DNA from: Acidimicrobiia bacterium
Lineage (GTDB): Bacteria > Actinomycetota > Acidimicrobiia > IMCC26256 > JAOSJM01
Direction of reading: 5' to 3'
NCBI GenBank assembly: GCA_027494165.1
Contig: JAOSJM010000001.1
Coordinates: forward strand, 1,496,001-1,560,000
DNA length: 64,000 nt
Part shown: one piece after another, positions 9,102-20,700 of the stretch
Layout: the number at the start of each line of letters is the position of its first letter
Numbering within the stretch: position 1 is the first letter of the stretch
Position numbers and translations under genes: made by a program
Notes under the pieces: model-generated
Told to the model about the DNA's origin: nothing
The model's input: the letters and a program-made list of their open reading frames with translations, nothing else
The model's database searches: none

Positions 9102-9293
9102 TCAGCCCTCGAGCGAGATCGCCTGGGTCGGGCAGCTCCGGACCGCCTCCTCGAGCCGCGGGCGCAGCTCCTCGGGGGGCTCCTCGTCGAGCACGTAGAG
9201 GAAGTTGTCGTCGCGCACCTCGAACACCTCCGGCGCGATCCCCATGCACACGGCGTTGCTCCGGCACCGGTCGAAGTCCACGACGACGCGCAT
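9102..9293 (-). CDS. Small ferredoxin (3Fe-4S type)
   Basis: A 63-residue ferredoxin starting MRVVVDFDRCRSNAVC. The cluster ligands are C-x5-C near the N-terminus and a CPTQAI motif near the C-terminus, the arrangement of single-cluster 3Fe-4S ferredoxins that serve actinobacterial P450s. The ATG at 9293 is preferred over an upstream in-frame start because an AGG-rich ribosome-binding sequence precedes it. It is the first gene of a pair with the ferredoxin reductase 42 bp downstream. Confidence 0.88.
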   Translation of the reverse strand: MRVVVDFDRCRSNAVCMGIAPEVFEVRDDNFLYVLDEEPPEELRPRLEEAVRSCPTQAISLEG

Positions 9294-9462
9294 GGCACCT
9301 CCCTCTCGGTCCCCGTCCCGCACCCTACCCCCGGCCGGAGCGCGACGCCGCGCCGCCGGGTGCCTCCGCGTGCCTCCGGGGGTGGCGTCGGGCGGGGTGG
9401 CAGAACCCTGACTCTGGCGTCATACTTGGGCCCGTCCCGTCCGCGCAGCCCCGGAGACCGTC

Positions 9463-11607
9463 ATGAGCGACAGCCCCGCGCCCGCCGGCCTCGACGTCAG
9501 CGGCCGGCCGCTGGCCCTGCGCGACGTCGATCTCGACCGCTTCCTGCACCCCGAGACGGTCGTGGTGATCGGAGCCTCCGACGCGTCGCGCAAGCCCAAC
9601 ACGGCCATGACGCGCAAGTTCAAGCGCTGGGCCGACCGGCACGGAGCCCGGTTCGTCCCCGTCCACCCCAGGTACGAGACCGTGGCCGGCGAGCGCTGCT
9701 ACCCGTCGGTGTTCGACGTGCCGGGCGACATCGACCTCGCGATCATCCTCACCGGGCAGGCCGTCGAGACCTTCGAGGAGGTCGTCCAGCGCAAGGCGCG
9801 GTTCGCGGTGATCTTCGCGGCCGGCTTCGCCGAGGTGGGCCCGGAGGGCGAGAGGCTCCAGGCCCGCCTCGAGCAGCTCGTCCGGGCCCACGACGTCCGC
9901 CTGCTCGGCCCCAACACGAACCTCAACGCCTTCGAGGAGTTCCGCGACGACCTCGCCGGCCCGTCGATCGCCCTCGTCACCCAGTCGGGTCATCAGGGAC
10001 GGCCGGTGTTCCAGGGCCAGGAGATCGGCGTCCGCCTCACCCACTGGGCGCCCACCGGCAACGAGGTCGACCTCGAGTTCGCCGACTTCGCCCGGTACTT
10101 CGCCGACCAGCCCGAGGTGGGCGTGGTGGCCGCCTACGTCGAGGGGTTCAAGGACGGCCGCACCCTCATGCTCGCGGCCGACCACGCGGCCAGGCTCCGC
10201 AAGCCCATGGTCGTCGTGAAGGTGGGCCGCACCGACGAGGGCCGGTCGATGGCCAAGGCCCACACCGGTCACCTCACCGGATCCGACGCGGTGACCTCCG
10301 CGGTCTTCCGCCAGTTCGGCGTCACCCGGGTCGACGGGCTCGACGAGCTGCTCGACGTGTCGGCGGCCTTCGCCCGCACGAAGCCACCGAGCGGCGACGG
10401 CGTGTGCATCTACGCCATCTCCGGGGGGACCGGCGCCCACATGGCCGACATGGCCGCCGCCGCGGGCTGCGCCTCCCCCGCTCACGAAGGCGTCGCAGGC
10501 GAGGCTTCACGACGGCCTCATCCCGCGGTACCTGCGGGTCTCGAACCCGGTCGACTGCGGCGGGCCCCCGGTCATGACGCCGGCGGGTCGCCAGATCCTC
10601 GACGTCATCCTCGCCGACCCCAACGTCGACATCCTGATCTGCCCCATCACCGGCGCGCTCGAGACGATGAGCATGCCGCTGGCCCGCGACCTGGTCGAGG
10701 TCTCGAAGACCACCGACAAGCCCGTCTTCGTGGTCTGGGGCTCGCCGGTGGGCTCGGAACCCGCCTACCGCGACGTGCTGCTCCCGTCCGACCTCCCGGT
10801 CTTCCGCACGTTCGGGAACTGCGTGCGGGCCGTGCGCGCCTACCTCGACTACTGGCGGTTCGTCGACGGCTACGTGTCCCCCTTCGAGACCGCACCCACC
10901 GAGCCGCTGCCCGCGGCACGCCGGGCCCGCCGGCTGCTCGAGGGGCTCGCCCCGGGCGAGGCGCTCTCCGAGCACGCCTCGAAGCAGCTCCTCAAGGCCT
11001 ACGGGATCCGCCCCAGCCGTGACGTGCTGTGCTCGACTCCGGCCGAGGCCGTCCGGGCGGCCAGGAAGACCGGCTACCCGGTGGTGATGAAGGTCTCGTC
11101 ACCCGACCTGCTCCACAAGAGCGACCTGGGGCTGGTGAAGGTGGGGGTGGCCTCCGACCGGGACGTGCGCGCCACCTTCGACGACCTGGTCCGGCGGGCC
11201 CGGCGGGCCGACCGGAAGGCCCGGCTCGAGGGCGTCCTCGTCTCGGAGATGGTCGCCGGCGGGGTCGAGACGCTGGTGGGCGTCTCCACCGACCCCCTCT
11301 TCGGACCCGTGGTCACCGTCGGTCTGGGTGGGATCTTCGTCGAGGTGCTCGGGGACGTCACCTTCCGGGTCCCGCCGTTCCCGGAGGCCGAGGCGCGGCG
11401 CATGCTCACCGAGTTGCAGGGCTACCCCCTGCTCCGGGGGGCGCGGGGGCGAAGCCCGCCGACGTGGACGCCCTGGTCGACGTGGTCATGAAGGTGCAGC
11501 GCCTGGCCCTCGACCTCGCCGACGACGTGTCCGAGCTCGACGTGAACCCCCTGGTCGTGCGACCGCGGGGGGCGGTGGCCCTCGACGCGCTCGTCGTGAG
11601 GAAGTAG
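9463..11607 (+). CDS. ADP-forming acetate/acyl-CoA ligase family protein, two frameshifts
   Basis: A single-chain acyl-CoA synthetase (NDP-forming), about 714 residues, which would convert an acyl-CoA with ADP and phosphate to acid plus ATP, or the reverse. The N-terminal CoA-binding domain carries VVVIGASDASRKPNTA; the succinyl-CoA-ligase-like domain follows with TQSGHQGRPVFQGQEIG and AKAHTGHLTGSDAV. The C-terminal ATP-grasp region contains GYPVVMKVSSPDLLHKSDLG, GVSTDPLFGPVVTVGLGG and ELDVNPLVV. An extra C near 10480 and a missing G near 11450 break the frame. It starts a plus-strand cluster with a hydratase 36 bp downstream, suggesting a shared acyl-CoA pathway. Confidence 0.87.
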
Positions 11608-11643
11608 GCACGCGACCCCGCGACCGAGAGAGAAGGGAACCAC

Positions 11644-12472
11644 GTGAGCGAAGCACCCCTCGAGGAGCAGCTGGCGCACCGGGTCGAGAACGGCGTGGCC
11701 TGGATCACCATCAACCGGCCCGAGGCCGGCAACTCCATGACCCCCGCCGTGCGCGACCGCATGATCGACCTGCTCGGCGCGGCCGGCGCGTCGCTCGACG
11801 TGCGCGCGGTGGTCATCACGGCCGTCGGCGCCCGGCACTTCTGCACCGGCGCCGACCTGCGGGCCGGCCGGCCCCAGCCCGCCCCAGGCCCGAGGGCGCC
11901 CCGAGCGTGCGGCCGGCGACACCGCCCGCATGATCCGCACCGGGATCCAGCGGCTCGTGGCCGCCATCCAGGACTGCGAGAAGCCGGTGCTCGTGGCCCT
12001 CAACGGGACGGCCGCGGGCGGTGGAGCGGTCGTCGCGCTCGCCGCGGACCTCGTGGTCGCCGCCGACACCGCCCGGATCATCCAGGTGTTCGTCCGGCGG
12101 GGCCTGGTCCCCGACGGCGGCGGCACGTACTTCCTCCCGCGCCTCGTCGGCCTGCACAAGGCCAAGGAGCTCGTCTTCTTCGGCGACGACCTCTCCGCCG
12201 GTGACGCCGAGCGGCTCGGCATCGTGAACCGGGTCGTCCCCGCGGCCGAGCTGCCCGCGACGGCCAAGGAGTGGGCCGAGCGGCTCGCGTCCGGGCCGAC
12301 GAAGAGCATCGGCTTCGCCAAGCGGCTGCTCAACCGGTCCCTCGACACCGACCGGGCCACGCTCTTCGAGGAGGAGGCGTGGTTCGTCGAGCTGGTGGGC
12401 GGCACCCGTGACTCCACCGAGGGCATGGCGAGCTTCGTCGAGCGGCGGCCCCCGGAGTTCCGGGGATGGTGA
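11644..12472 (+). CDS. Enoyl-CoA hydratase/isomerase, one frameshift
   Basis: A crotonase-family protein of about 275 residues once one extra base around 11870-11915 is removed. The N-terminus has GVAWITINRPEAGNSM, the first oxyanion segment is HFCTGADLRAG, the second is LNGTAAGGGAVVALAADLVV, and the region around the second acid reads RRGLVPDGGGTYFLPRLVG. The C-terminal helix is GTRDSTEGMASFVERRPPEF, as in many short-chain hydratases. It overlaps the next gene by 7 bp, so the hydratase, the thiolase and the DUF35 gene are very likely one operon. Confidence 0.87.
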
Positions 12473-13625
12473 TCAAGGACCGGACCGCGATCGTCGGGAT
12501 CGGCCAGACCGCCTTCGGAAAGGGCCTGCCCGACTCGGAGCTCTCCCTCGCCTGCCAGGCCGTCTCCGCCGCCGTCGACGACGCGGGGCTGGCCCCGTCC
12601 GACGTCGACGGCCTGACCCTGTTCTCCATGGAGGACGGGCGCGAGGTGGAGGTGGCCCGCAACGTCGGGCTGGGCGACATCACGTTCTTCTCCCAGATCG
12701 GGTACGGCGGGGGTGCCGGGTGCGGCACCGTGGGGCACGCGGCCATGGCCGTGGCCTCGGGCCAGTGCGAGGTCGCGGTGGCGTGGCGGGCCCGCAAGCG
12801 GGCCGCGAAGACCAGCCGGCCGTGGGCCCAGGTCGAGCAGCGCATCGAGGGTCACTGGCAGTGGAGCCGGCCCTTCGGCCTGCTGCGACCGGTCGACGAG
12901 ATCGCCGTCCTCGCCCGCCGCCACATGCACGAGTACGGCACCACCCGCGACCACCTCGCCAACGTGGCCCTGGCGTTCCGCAAGCACGCCAACCGGAACC
13001 CGGTGGCCGCCATGTACGAGAAGCCGCTCACCCGCGAGCAGTACATGGAGGCCCGCTGGATCTCCGAGCCCCTCTGCCTCTTCGACAACTGCCTCGGGAC
13101 CGACGGTGCCCTGGCGGTCGTGGTCACCTCGGTCGAGCGGGCCCAAGACCTGCGCCACCCCCCGGTCTACGTGCACGCCTTCGGTCAGGGCATCAACCCC
13201 CAGCACCAGGTGATGACCAACTACTTCCGCGACGACCCGCTGATGGGCCCGGCCTGGGCGTGCTCGGACGCGCTGTGGCGCCACGCCGACGTGGGCCCCG
13301 AGGACGTCAAGGTGGCCCAGCTCTACGACGCCTTCTCCCCCTCGTCCCCCTGTCGCTCGAGGGCTACGGCTTCTGCGGGCGGGGCGAGGGCGGCCCGTTC
13401 ACCGACGGGGGAGCCCTCGAGTGGCCCGACGGCCGCCTCCCCACGAACACCTCCGGAGGCGGCATGTCCGAGGCGTACGTGCACGGCTTCAACCTCGTCC
13501 TCGAGGGGGTGCGCCAGATCCGGGGGACGTCCACCTGCCAGGTCGAGGGGGCCGACGTGAGCCTGGTCACCAGCGGCGAGGGCGTGCCCACGAGCGCCCT
13601 CCTCCTCACCGGGGAGCGGGCATGA
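12466..13625 (+). CDS. SCP-x/Ltp-type thiolase-fold aldolase, one frameshift
   Basis: A 386-residue thiolase-superfamily protein of the lipid-transfer-protein class, starting TAIVGIGQTAFGKG. Such proteins in actinobacteria act as retro-aldolases on steroid side-chain CoA esters together with a DUF35 subunit. Visible landmarks are FSQIGYGGGAGCGTVGHAAM, the LYDAFSP segment, GFCGRGEGGPF and the C-terminal HGFNLVLEGVRQIRG and GEGVPTSALLL. One C is missing from a run near 13345; adding it restores the frame. Its stop overlaps the start of the DUF35 gene (ATGA), matching the known physical pairing of Ltp proteins with DUF35 partners. The substrate is unknown. Confidence 0.87.
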
Positions 13626-14056
13626 GCAGCGAGCTCCTCCTGCCCGACCTCGACGACGAGGACACGGCCCCGTTCTGGGAGGCGACCGCCCGGGGCGTGC
13701 TCGCGATCCAGGCCTGCGGGAGCTGCGGGCGGCTGCGGATGCCGCCGCGACCCATGTGCCCGCACTGCCGGTCGCTTGAGGCCCGCTGGCAGGAGGTCTC
13801 GGGCCGGGGCACGGTCTGGTCGTTCGTCGTGCCCCACCCGCCGCTGCTCCCGGCCTACGCCGAGCTGGCCCCCTACAACGTGATCGTGGTGGCCCTCGAC
13901 GACGACCCCGCGATCCGCCTCGTCGGCAACCTGCTGGCCTCGGCCGACGGCGGCATCGACGAGGTCGACCCGGCCACGATCGAGATCGGCGAGCCGGTCC
14001 GGGTCGTCTTCCAGAGCGTCGAGGACGTGGCCCTCCCGCGCTGGGTCCGGGCCTGA
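13622..14056 (+). CDS. DUF35 OB-fold/zinc-ribbon partner protein
   Basis: A 144-residue protein with a short N-terminal helix, a rubredoxin-like zinc ribbon (CGSCGRLRMPPRPMCPHC: C-x2-C-x11-C-x2-C) and a C-terminal OB-fold (SGRGTVWSFVV, then VGEPVRVVF-like strands). DUF35 proteins bind acyl-CoA and activate Ltp-type aldolases and some thiolases or HMG-CoA synthases. The translational overlap with the thiolase-fold gene supports a complex between the two products. It is about the same length as the C-terminal half of the ChsH2-like protein later in the window. Confidence 0.9.
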   Translation: MSSELLLPDLDDEDTAPFWEATARGVLAIQACGSCGRLRMPPRPMCPHCRSLEARWQEVSGRGTVWSFVVPHPPLLPAYAELAPYNVIVVALDDDPAIRLVGNLLASADGGIDEVDPATIEIGEPVRVVFQSVEDVALPRWVRA

Positions 14057-14113
14057 CCCGCCGGCGGCGGGGACCCCTCGGCACGGCCTCCGGAACGGCC
14101 TCCGGACGCGAAT

Positions 14114-14136
14114 CGGGAGCCCACGAGGGGCTCCCG
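14114..14136 (+). terminator. Hairpin downstream of the Ltp-DUF35 operon
   Basis: Nine-base perfect stem (CGGGAGCCC at 14114-14122 with GGGCTCCCG at 14128-14136) with a five-base loop, 57 bp after the DUF35 stop. There is no U tract, which is common for actinobacterial terminators. It is a plausible but unproven terminator. Confidence 0.5.
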
Positions 14137-14462
14137 TCCGCACGACGTCGGCGGGCAGCGACGGGCCGGGGGGAGACCCGCCGCCGCCGCCAACGTCACG
14201 TCCGCGCCTCAGGCTGCGCTCGGCTGCACCTCCGCCGCCGCCACCTGAACCGCACGCAATCCGGCGAGCGTCCGCTCCCACTCGAGCCGGCGGGTGAGCC
14301 ATGCGAAGGCGTGGGAGCGCGGCACCGGCTCGGGGGTCCGGTTCGCTGCGCTGCTCCTCGCCCTGCGCATGTGGTTGCCTCTTGCTCCCGCTGGCCCCCC
14401 GGCGCCGGCCGACCGTCAGAAGCACGGACACCGCTGGGGAGTAGCTCGTCGCCCGATTGCTC

Positions 14463-14480
14463 TGCGAGCATATACTCGCA
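14463..14480. promoter_or_regulatory. Palindrome upstream of merR-type gene (likely operator/promoter)
   Basis: TGCGAG and CTCGCA form a perfect inverted repeat around CATATA; the whole 18 bp is nearly palindromic. TATACT at 14471-14476 could be a -10 element. It lies 33 bp before the MerR start. MerR proteins bind palindromes between -35 and -10, so autoregulation is a reasonable inference. Confidence 0.5.
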
Positions 14481-14513
14481 TCGTCGACGCTGTCAATCAT
14501 TGCGAGGAAATCC

Positions 14514-15340
14514 TTGGCCGAGCCCGAGCGCCTGGTCACCGACCGTGCCGGGGAAGCCTCCGTCACCCCCCTGACCAGGGACGACGCGGGCGTCGACCTC
14601 CCGGGCCGGGTCGTCGACGAGTGGGCCGTCGACGCCATCGCCCGCCGGGCCGGCGTCACCGTCGACACCGTCCGCTACTACCAGCGGGAGGGCCTCCTCC
14701 CCCCGCCCCAGCGGGACGGCCGGCGGGCCCGCTACGGCCCCGAGCACCTCCAGCGCCTCGAGCAGATCCGCGAGCTCCAGGCCCGACGCTTCTCCCTCGC
14801 CGCCATCCGCTCGCTGCTGAACGAGGACCGACCCACCATGATCGAGGCCCTCTTCGCCGGCGACGAGGGCCCCTCCTACGACCTCGCCGAGCTGTCCGAG
14901 CGCGCCGGTGTCGACCCCGGGCTCGTCCGGTCCCTCCGGGACGCCGGGTTGCTGCGCGACCCATCCGAGATCGGCCGTGACGCCTACGACGCCCGTGACC
15001 TCGACCTGCTCGTGGCCGTGGCCGAGCTGCGGCGCGTCGACCTGCCCGCCGAGATCGTCATCGAGCTGGGCCGCATCTACGCCCAGGGCGTCGAGGCCAT
15101 GCAGCGCGAGGTCATGTCCCTGTTCGCGGGCGACCGCGGCCCCTCGTGGGACCCGGGCGCGCTCGCCGCCTTCCAGGGGCGGTCCGCGGCCGCCGCGGAC
15201 CGGCTCCTGCCCCGGTGGAGCACATCGTCGAGTACGTCCACCACCGCACGCTGCAGCGCCTCACGTTCGCGGCCCTCGAGCGCGGGACGCCTCGCGACGA
15301 GGGACCCGCGGCGGCCGCGCCCGGCGAGCCGAGCCGGTAG
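14514..15340 (+). CDS. MerR-family transcriptional regulator, one frameshift
   Basis: A regulator of about 275 residues. The winged-helix HTH is near residues 40-110 (AIARRAGVTVDTVRYYQREG, then ARYGPEHLQRLEQIRELQ and FSLAAIRSLLNE). A second HTH-like stretch follows (YDLAELSERAGVDPGLVRSL, then LRDAGLL), so the protein may have two DNA-binding-like modules, and the C-terminal part is helical and lacks obvious metal-binding cysteines. I chose the TTG at 14514 because GAGGAAA sits seven bases upstream. One C is missing from a run near 15215. It precedes the CoA transferase on the same strand and may control it. Confidence 0.78.
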
Positions 15341-15402
15341 TCTGACGGGCACGTCAGGAACAGGCGGCGGGCCCGGCCCGCCGCCGACGGGGGGAGGACG
15401 AC

Positions 15403-17723
15403 GTGCCGGAGCGGTTGCTGGCCGGAACCCGGGTGCTGGACCTCGCCGGGGAGCCGGCCGCGATGACCGGGCGGATCCTCGCCGACCTGGGGGCCGAGGT
15501 CCTCAAGGTCGAGCCCCCCGGGGGCGACCCGCTCCGGCGGCTCGAGCCCCACCGGTTCCAGGCCTGGAACGCGGGGAAGGCGAGCGTGGTCTGCGCCGCC
15601 GGCGACCCCGGCCTCGACGAGCTGCTCGCCGGCGCCGACGCGGTGCTCGACACCCCCGGGTTCCCCGGCGCGCTCGAGGTCGACCCGGGCCGGGCACCCC
15701 ACGCGGTCTGGGTGAGCGTCACGCCGTTCGGCCGGACCGGGCCCCGGTCGGGCTGGCGGGCCTCCGACCTCGGAGTGATGGGCTCCACCGGGAACCAGTA
15801 CTCCACCGGCGACGCCGACCGGCCCCCGGTCCGCTGCGCCGAGCCGTCGGCCTACGCCCACACCGGCCCCGAGGCCGCCCTCGCCGTCCTCAGCGGTCTC
15901 GCCTCCCGCACCCCGCAGCGCATCGACGTGTCCATGCAGGAGGTCGTGCTGATCGCCAACATGGCCACCCCCGCCGACTTCCCCACCACGGGCTTCCGGG
16001 GCCAGCGCCGGGGCGCCGCCATGGGACGGACCAGGGAGATCTGGCCCTGCGCCGACGGGTGGGTGTCGTTCGGGTTGCGGGGCGGGAAGGCCCGGGTCCC
16101 CAGCCTCCAGCAGATCACCCGCCTCGTGGCCGAGGACGGGCTCGCCACCCCCGCGCTCACCGAGCGCGACTGGGGCGAGTACTCCCCCACGACGACGAGC
16201 GACGAGGAGCTACGGGCGATCGAGGAGCCCATCGCCGCCTACTTCGCCCGCCACACGATGGCGGAGCTCTACCAGGTCGCCGTCCGGACGAACCTCATGC
16301 TGGCCCCGGCGTGCTCACCGCGCGAGATCCTCGCCAGCGAGCAGCTCGCCGCGCGCGACTTCTACGGGCCGGTCGGCGACGTCGGCTGCTTCCCGCGCGC
16401 CTTCGTCGTGGTGCGCAGCGCCGACGGCGAGGCGGCGCCGGCCCGGCCGTCCGGCCCGGCCCGCGCGGCCGGTGCCGGCCCCCGGCCGGCCTGGGACGCC
16501 CGGCCCCACCCGGGTGGCGAGGCCGGACGCGCCCTCTGGGAGGGAACCCGGATCCTCGAGCTGGGCTCGGGCGCGGCGGGGCCGATCGCGACCCGGTACT
16601 TCGCCGAGCACGGCGCGACGGTGCTGCGGATCGAGTCCCGGACCCGGCCCGACTTCCTGCGGGTGTACGCCCTCGGCCCCGACAACCCCCACGGGCTCGA
16701 GGGCGCGGTGATGTACGACGGCCTCAACGTCGGCAAGCGCAACGTCACGTTCAACCTCAAGCACCCCGACGCGATCCGTCTCGTGAAGCGGCTCGTGCAC
16801 GAATGGGCCGACGCCGTGGCCGAGAACTTCGCCCCCCGCGCGATGAAGGGCTTCGGCCTCGACTACGACACGCTCGCCGCCGAGAAGCCCGACCTCGTGA
16901 TGATCAGCGCATGTCTCAACGGCAACACCGGTCCCCACAAGGACTACCCCGGCTTCGGCGGGCAGGGCTCGGCCCTCTCGGGCTACAACTTCCTCACCGG
17001 ATGGCCCGACCGCGCCCCCGTCGGGCCCCACGGCACCATCACGGACTCGCTCGCCCCCGCTTCGTCGCCACCGCGCTCGCCGCGGGTCTCCTCTACCGGC
17101 GACGGACGGGCCGGGGCGCCTACCTCGACCTCGGTCAGGTCGAGGCCGCCGTGTGGTCGCTCACCCCCTGGCTCCTCGACCACCTCGACGGCGTCACCGT
17201 CGAGCGGATGGGCAACCGCTCCCGGCGCGCCGTGCCGCACGGGGCCTTCCCCTGCGCGGGGAAGGACCGCTGGGTGGACGTCGCGGTCTGGACCGACGAG
17301 GAGTGGGAGCGGCTCGCCGCGATCGTCGGCGTCGCCGACCCCGACCTCGCGACGCTCGACCGGCGGCGGGCCCGGGTCGACGAGGTCGAGGCGGCCGTGG
17401 CGGCCTGGACCTCGCACCGCCGCCGGGAGGAGGTCGCCGAGACCCTCCAGGCCGCCGGCATCGAGGCGGTCCCGGTGGCCGACTTCGGCGACCTCCACGA
17501 CGACCCCCAGCTCGCCCACCGGGGCCATTTCGTCCCGCTCACCCACCCCGTGATGGGTCCCCGGCTGTACGAGCGCAACGGGTTCCGGCCGTCGAGCGCC
17601 CCCTCGGGGTACGACCGGACCGGCCCGACCCTCGGGCAGGACAACGACTGGGTGCTGTCGGGCCTGCTCGGGCTGGACCGGGACGAGATCGACCGGCTCG
17701 CCGCCGGCGGCGCGCTCGACTGA
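15403..17723 (+). CDS. Two-domain CaiB/BaiF-type (family III) CoA transferase, one frameshift
   Basis: About 773 residues, twice the usual 380-400 of family III CoA transferases, because it contains two tandem domains. Domain 1 (about 1-340) begins LAGTRVLDLAGEPAAMTGRI and has LGAEVLKVEPPGGDPLRR. Domain 2 (about 375-770) begins WEGTRILELGSGAAGPIATR and has NLKHPDAIRLVKRLVHEWAD and AENFAPRAMKGFGLDY. Only domain 2 keeps the FNLKHP and ENF motifs, so domain 1 may be structural. The reaction would be CoA transfer between acyl-CoAs. One C is missing near 17052. The GTG start is preceded by a GGGGAGGA ribosome-binding site. Confidence 0.86.
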
Positions 17724-17749
17724 CCGTCCGGCCGGCCTCGGGGCCTCGC

Positions 17750-20700
17750 TCAGGGGCGGGCGCTCGGGCCGAGGGGACGCTCGAGGAGCGCCTCGAGCGC
17801 GCCCGGCGCGACCGGCGCCTCGAAGAGGTAGCCCTGACCGTGCCCGCAGCCCAGCTCCAGCAGGGCCAGGCGCTGCTCGGGCGTCTCGATCCCCTCGGCC
17901 ACGACCCCGAGCCCGAGGGCGTGGGCCATCCGCACCACCGCGGCCACGATGGCGGCGTCGTCGGCGTCGCTCCCGAGGCCGTCGACGAAGGAACGGTCGA
18001 CCTTGACCACGTCGACCGGGAACCGCTTGAGGTAGCTGAGCGACGAGTAGCCGGTGCCGAAGTCGTCGATGCACACCCGCACGCCGAGGGCCTTCAGACG
18101 CCCGAGGACGGCGGCCGGGTTGCTCGGCTCCTCGAAGAGGGTGCTCTCGGTGATCTCGATCGACAGCTCCCCCGCCGCGGCGCCGGTCGACACGAGCGTC
18201 GACGCGACCCGCTCGACGACGTCGGGGTGGGCCAGCTCCCGGGCCGAGAAGTTCACGGCGACGGTGAAGGGCCGGCCGGCGGGCCGGGCCCGTCGCCACC
18301 GCACGGCCTGGCGGCACGCCTCCTCGAGCACCCACAGGCCGAGGGGCACGATGAGGCCGGTCTCCTCGGCGACGCCGATGAAGTCGCCCGGCTGGAGCAG
18401 CCCCCGCTCCGGGTGCTCCCAGCGGACCAGGGCCTCGGCGCCCACGACGTCGCCGCTCTCCAGCGCCACGATCGGCTGGTAGACGACCCTGAGCTCGCCG
18501 CGCTCGAGGGCGCGGCGCAGCGCGCTCTCCGTCTCGAGGCGGTCCATGACCCGGTCCCGCATCTCCTGGTCGAACAGCTCGTGGCGGGCCCGGCCCCGCT
18601 CCTTGGCCCGGTACATGGCCGCGTCCGCGTCGCGCAGGAGCGTCTCGGGCTGGTCGCCGGGGCCCTCGGCGAGGGCGATCCCGATGCTGACCGTGAGCAC
18701 GGTCTCGCTGCCGCCGCCCAGGTCGAAGGGCGCCGAGAGCGCCCGCGCGACGCGCTCGGCCACCGTGACCGCCTCCGGGCCGTCCGCGATGTCCTCGCAG
18801 AGGACCACGAACTCGTCGCCGCCGAACCGGGCGACGGTGTCGCCGGGACGGACGAGGGTCCGGAGGCGCCCGGCCACGGCGACGAGGATCGCGTCGCCGG
18901 CCTCGTGCCCGAGCCCGTCGTTGATGACCTTGAAGTTGTCGAGGTCGAGGAAGAGCGCGCACACCCGGCCCTCCCGCCGCTCGGACCGGGCCAGGGCCCG
19001 GGCGAGCCGGTCCAGGAGGAGGGCGCGGTTGGGCAGCCCCGTGAGGGGGTCGTGGAGGGCCTGGTGGGCGAGCTGGGCCTCGAACTCCTTGCGCTCGCTG
19101 ATGTCGGTGTGGGCGACCACGGCACCACCGCCCTCCACGGAGAGCGGCGAGACCCGCAGGCTGTACCAGCGGTCGCCGTCGCCGGCGCGGCACCGGTAGT
19201 CGACCTGGACCTGCTGCTCCGCGCCCGCGAGAACGGCGCGGATCCCCGCGGCCGCCTCGGACGCCCCCGGCGTGGAGGCCGCCGCGGCGTCGCACACGGC
19301 CAGGTAGTCGTCGCCGATCCCGCAGCACGTGAGCGCTCCCCGCGGCTCGGGTCCCGCCTCGGCCCAGGCCCGGTTGACGGTGATGACCGTGCCGCCGGCG
19401 TCGACGACCGCGGTCCGGGCCACGAGGGAGTCGAGCACGGACCGGGCGAACCGGGCCTGGTCCTCGAGGGCCTCGGCCGCCGTGGCCGCGTCGGTGACGT
19501 CGCGGGCGATCCCCTCGACCGCCACCGCACGCCCCGAGGAATCGAAGATCGGGACCACCCGGTGCTCGGTCCAGACCACCCGGCCGTCCTGGCGCCGCAT
19601 CCGGCACCGCACCGGCCCGCTGACCTCCCCGGGCCGGCTCAACAGCCACTCGAGCGCGGGCCGGTCGTCGGGGTGCGCGTGGCCCAGCAGCACGTCAGGG
19701 TCGGCGTAGAGCTCCTTGGGGGTGAGGCCGAGGATGGGGTTGGAGGAGGGGCTCACGTACTCGAAGGCCCGGTCGGGGCGCAGCCGGAACCGGTACACCA
19801 TGTCGGGGGCCTGCTCGGCGAGGCGGCGGAAGCGCTCCTCGCTCTCGCGCCGGGCGGCCTCGGCCCGTTCGTGGTCGGCGCGGGACGCCAGCACGTGGGC
19901 GACCGCCTGCAGGAAGGTGGCGTCGTCGCGGGTGAACGTGCGGCGCTCGCGGGTGTGGACGCCGAGGACGCCGAAGGGGCCCGACGACCCGGGGACGACG
20001 ACCGTGATGCCGCTGCGCACGCCCTGCTCCCGGACGAGGTCCGCCACCGGGAAGCGCCGCTCGGCCTCGAGGTCCTCGACGATGACCGGCTCGCCCAGCT
20101 CCAACGTGAGGCGGGCCTGCGAGGCGGAGCCCCGGGAATCCGAGACGGCGCCGACGTGCTCGGCCGGCCACCCGACGCCGGCGCGCAGGGCGAGACCGCC
20201 GTCGGGGGCACCAGCTCCAGGATCGCGGCCAGCTCGGTCCGGAGCACCCGGGCGACGAGGGCGACCGAGTCCTCCAGGAGGACGCGGATCTCCTCCCCGG
20301 CGAGGGCCCGGTAGCCGAGCTCGGCCACCGCCTCCTGCTGGCGGGCGCGGGCCCGCAGCTCCGACTCGGTGCGGTTTAGGTGCAGCTCGCGCCCGAGCGC
20401 CTCGACGGCGACGCCGACGTCGGCGGCCAGCTCGCCGAGCAGGTCGACGGTCTCGGCGTCGAAGGCGTGCGGCGTCGCCGCGAAGAGGGCGAGGACGCCG
20501 TCGACACGGTCGTCGACCCGCAGCGGGAGGGCCGCCGCCGACCCCACACCCCGGCCGAGCGCGACCTCCCGCCACGGTTCGGGCGCGGGGTCGGCCGCCA
20601 CGTCGGCCCAGATCCGGGGCCGCCCGGCGTCGAGCGCGTCCCGGGCGAACCCGGGCCCGTCGACGAGGTCGCGCGACGCCAGGGCGTCGAGCGCCGTCCC

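Larger units (their letters stand above)
14057..14513. other. Intergenic region with terminator hairpin and palindromic operator
   Basis: This 457-bp stretch holds no convincing gene. Its first third contains a strong hairpin after the DUF35 gene; its last 50 bases are unusually AT-rich for this genome and hold a TATA-like sequence inside a palindrome just before the MerR gene. The middle (about 14140-14440) has no structure I can assign. Confidence 0.6.
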
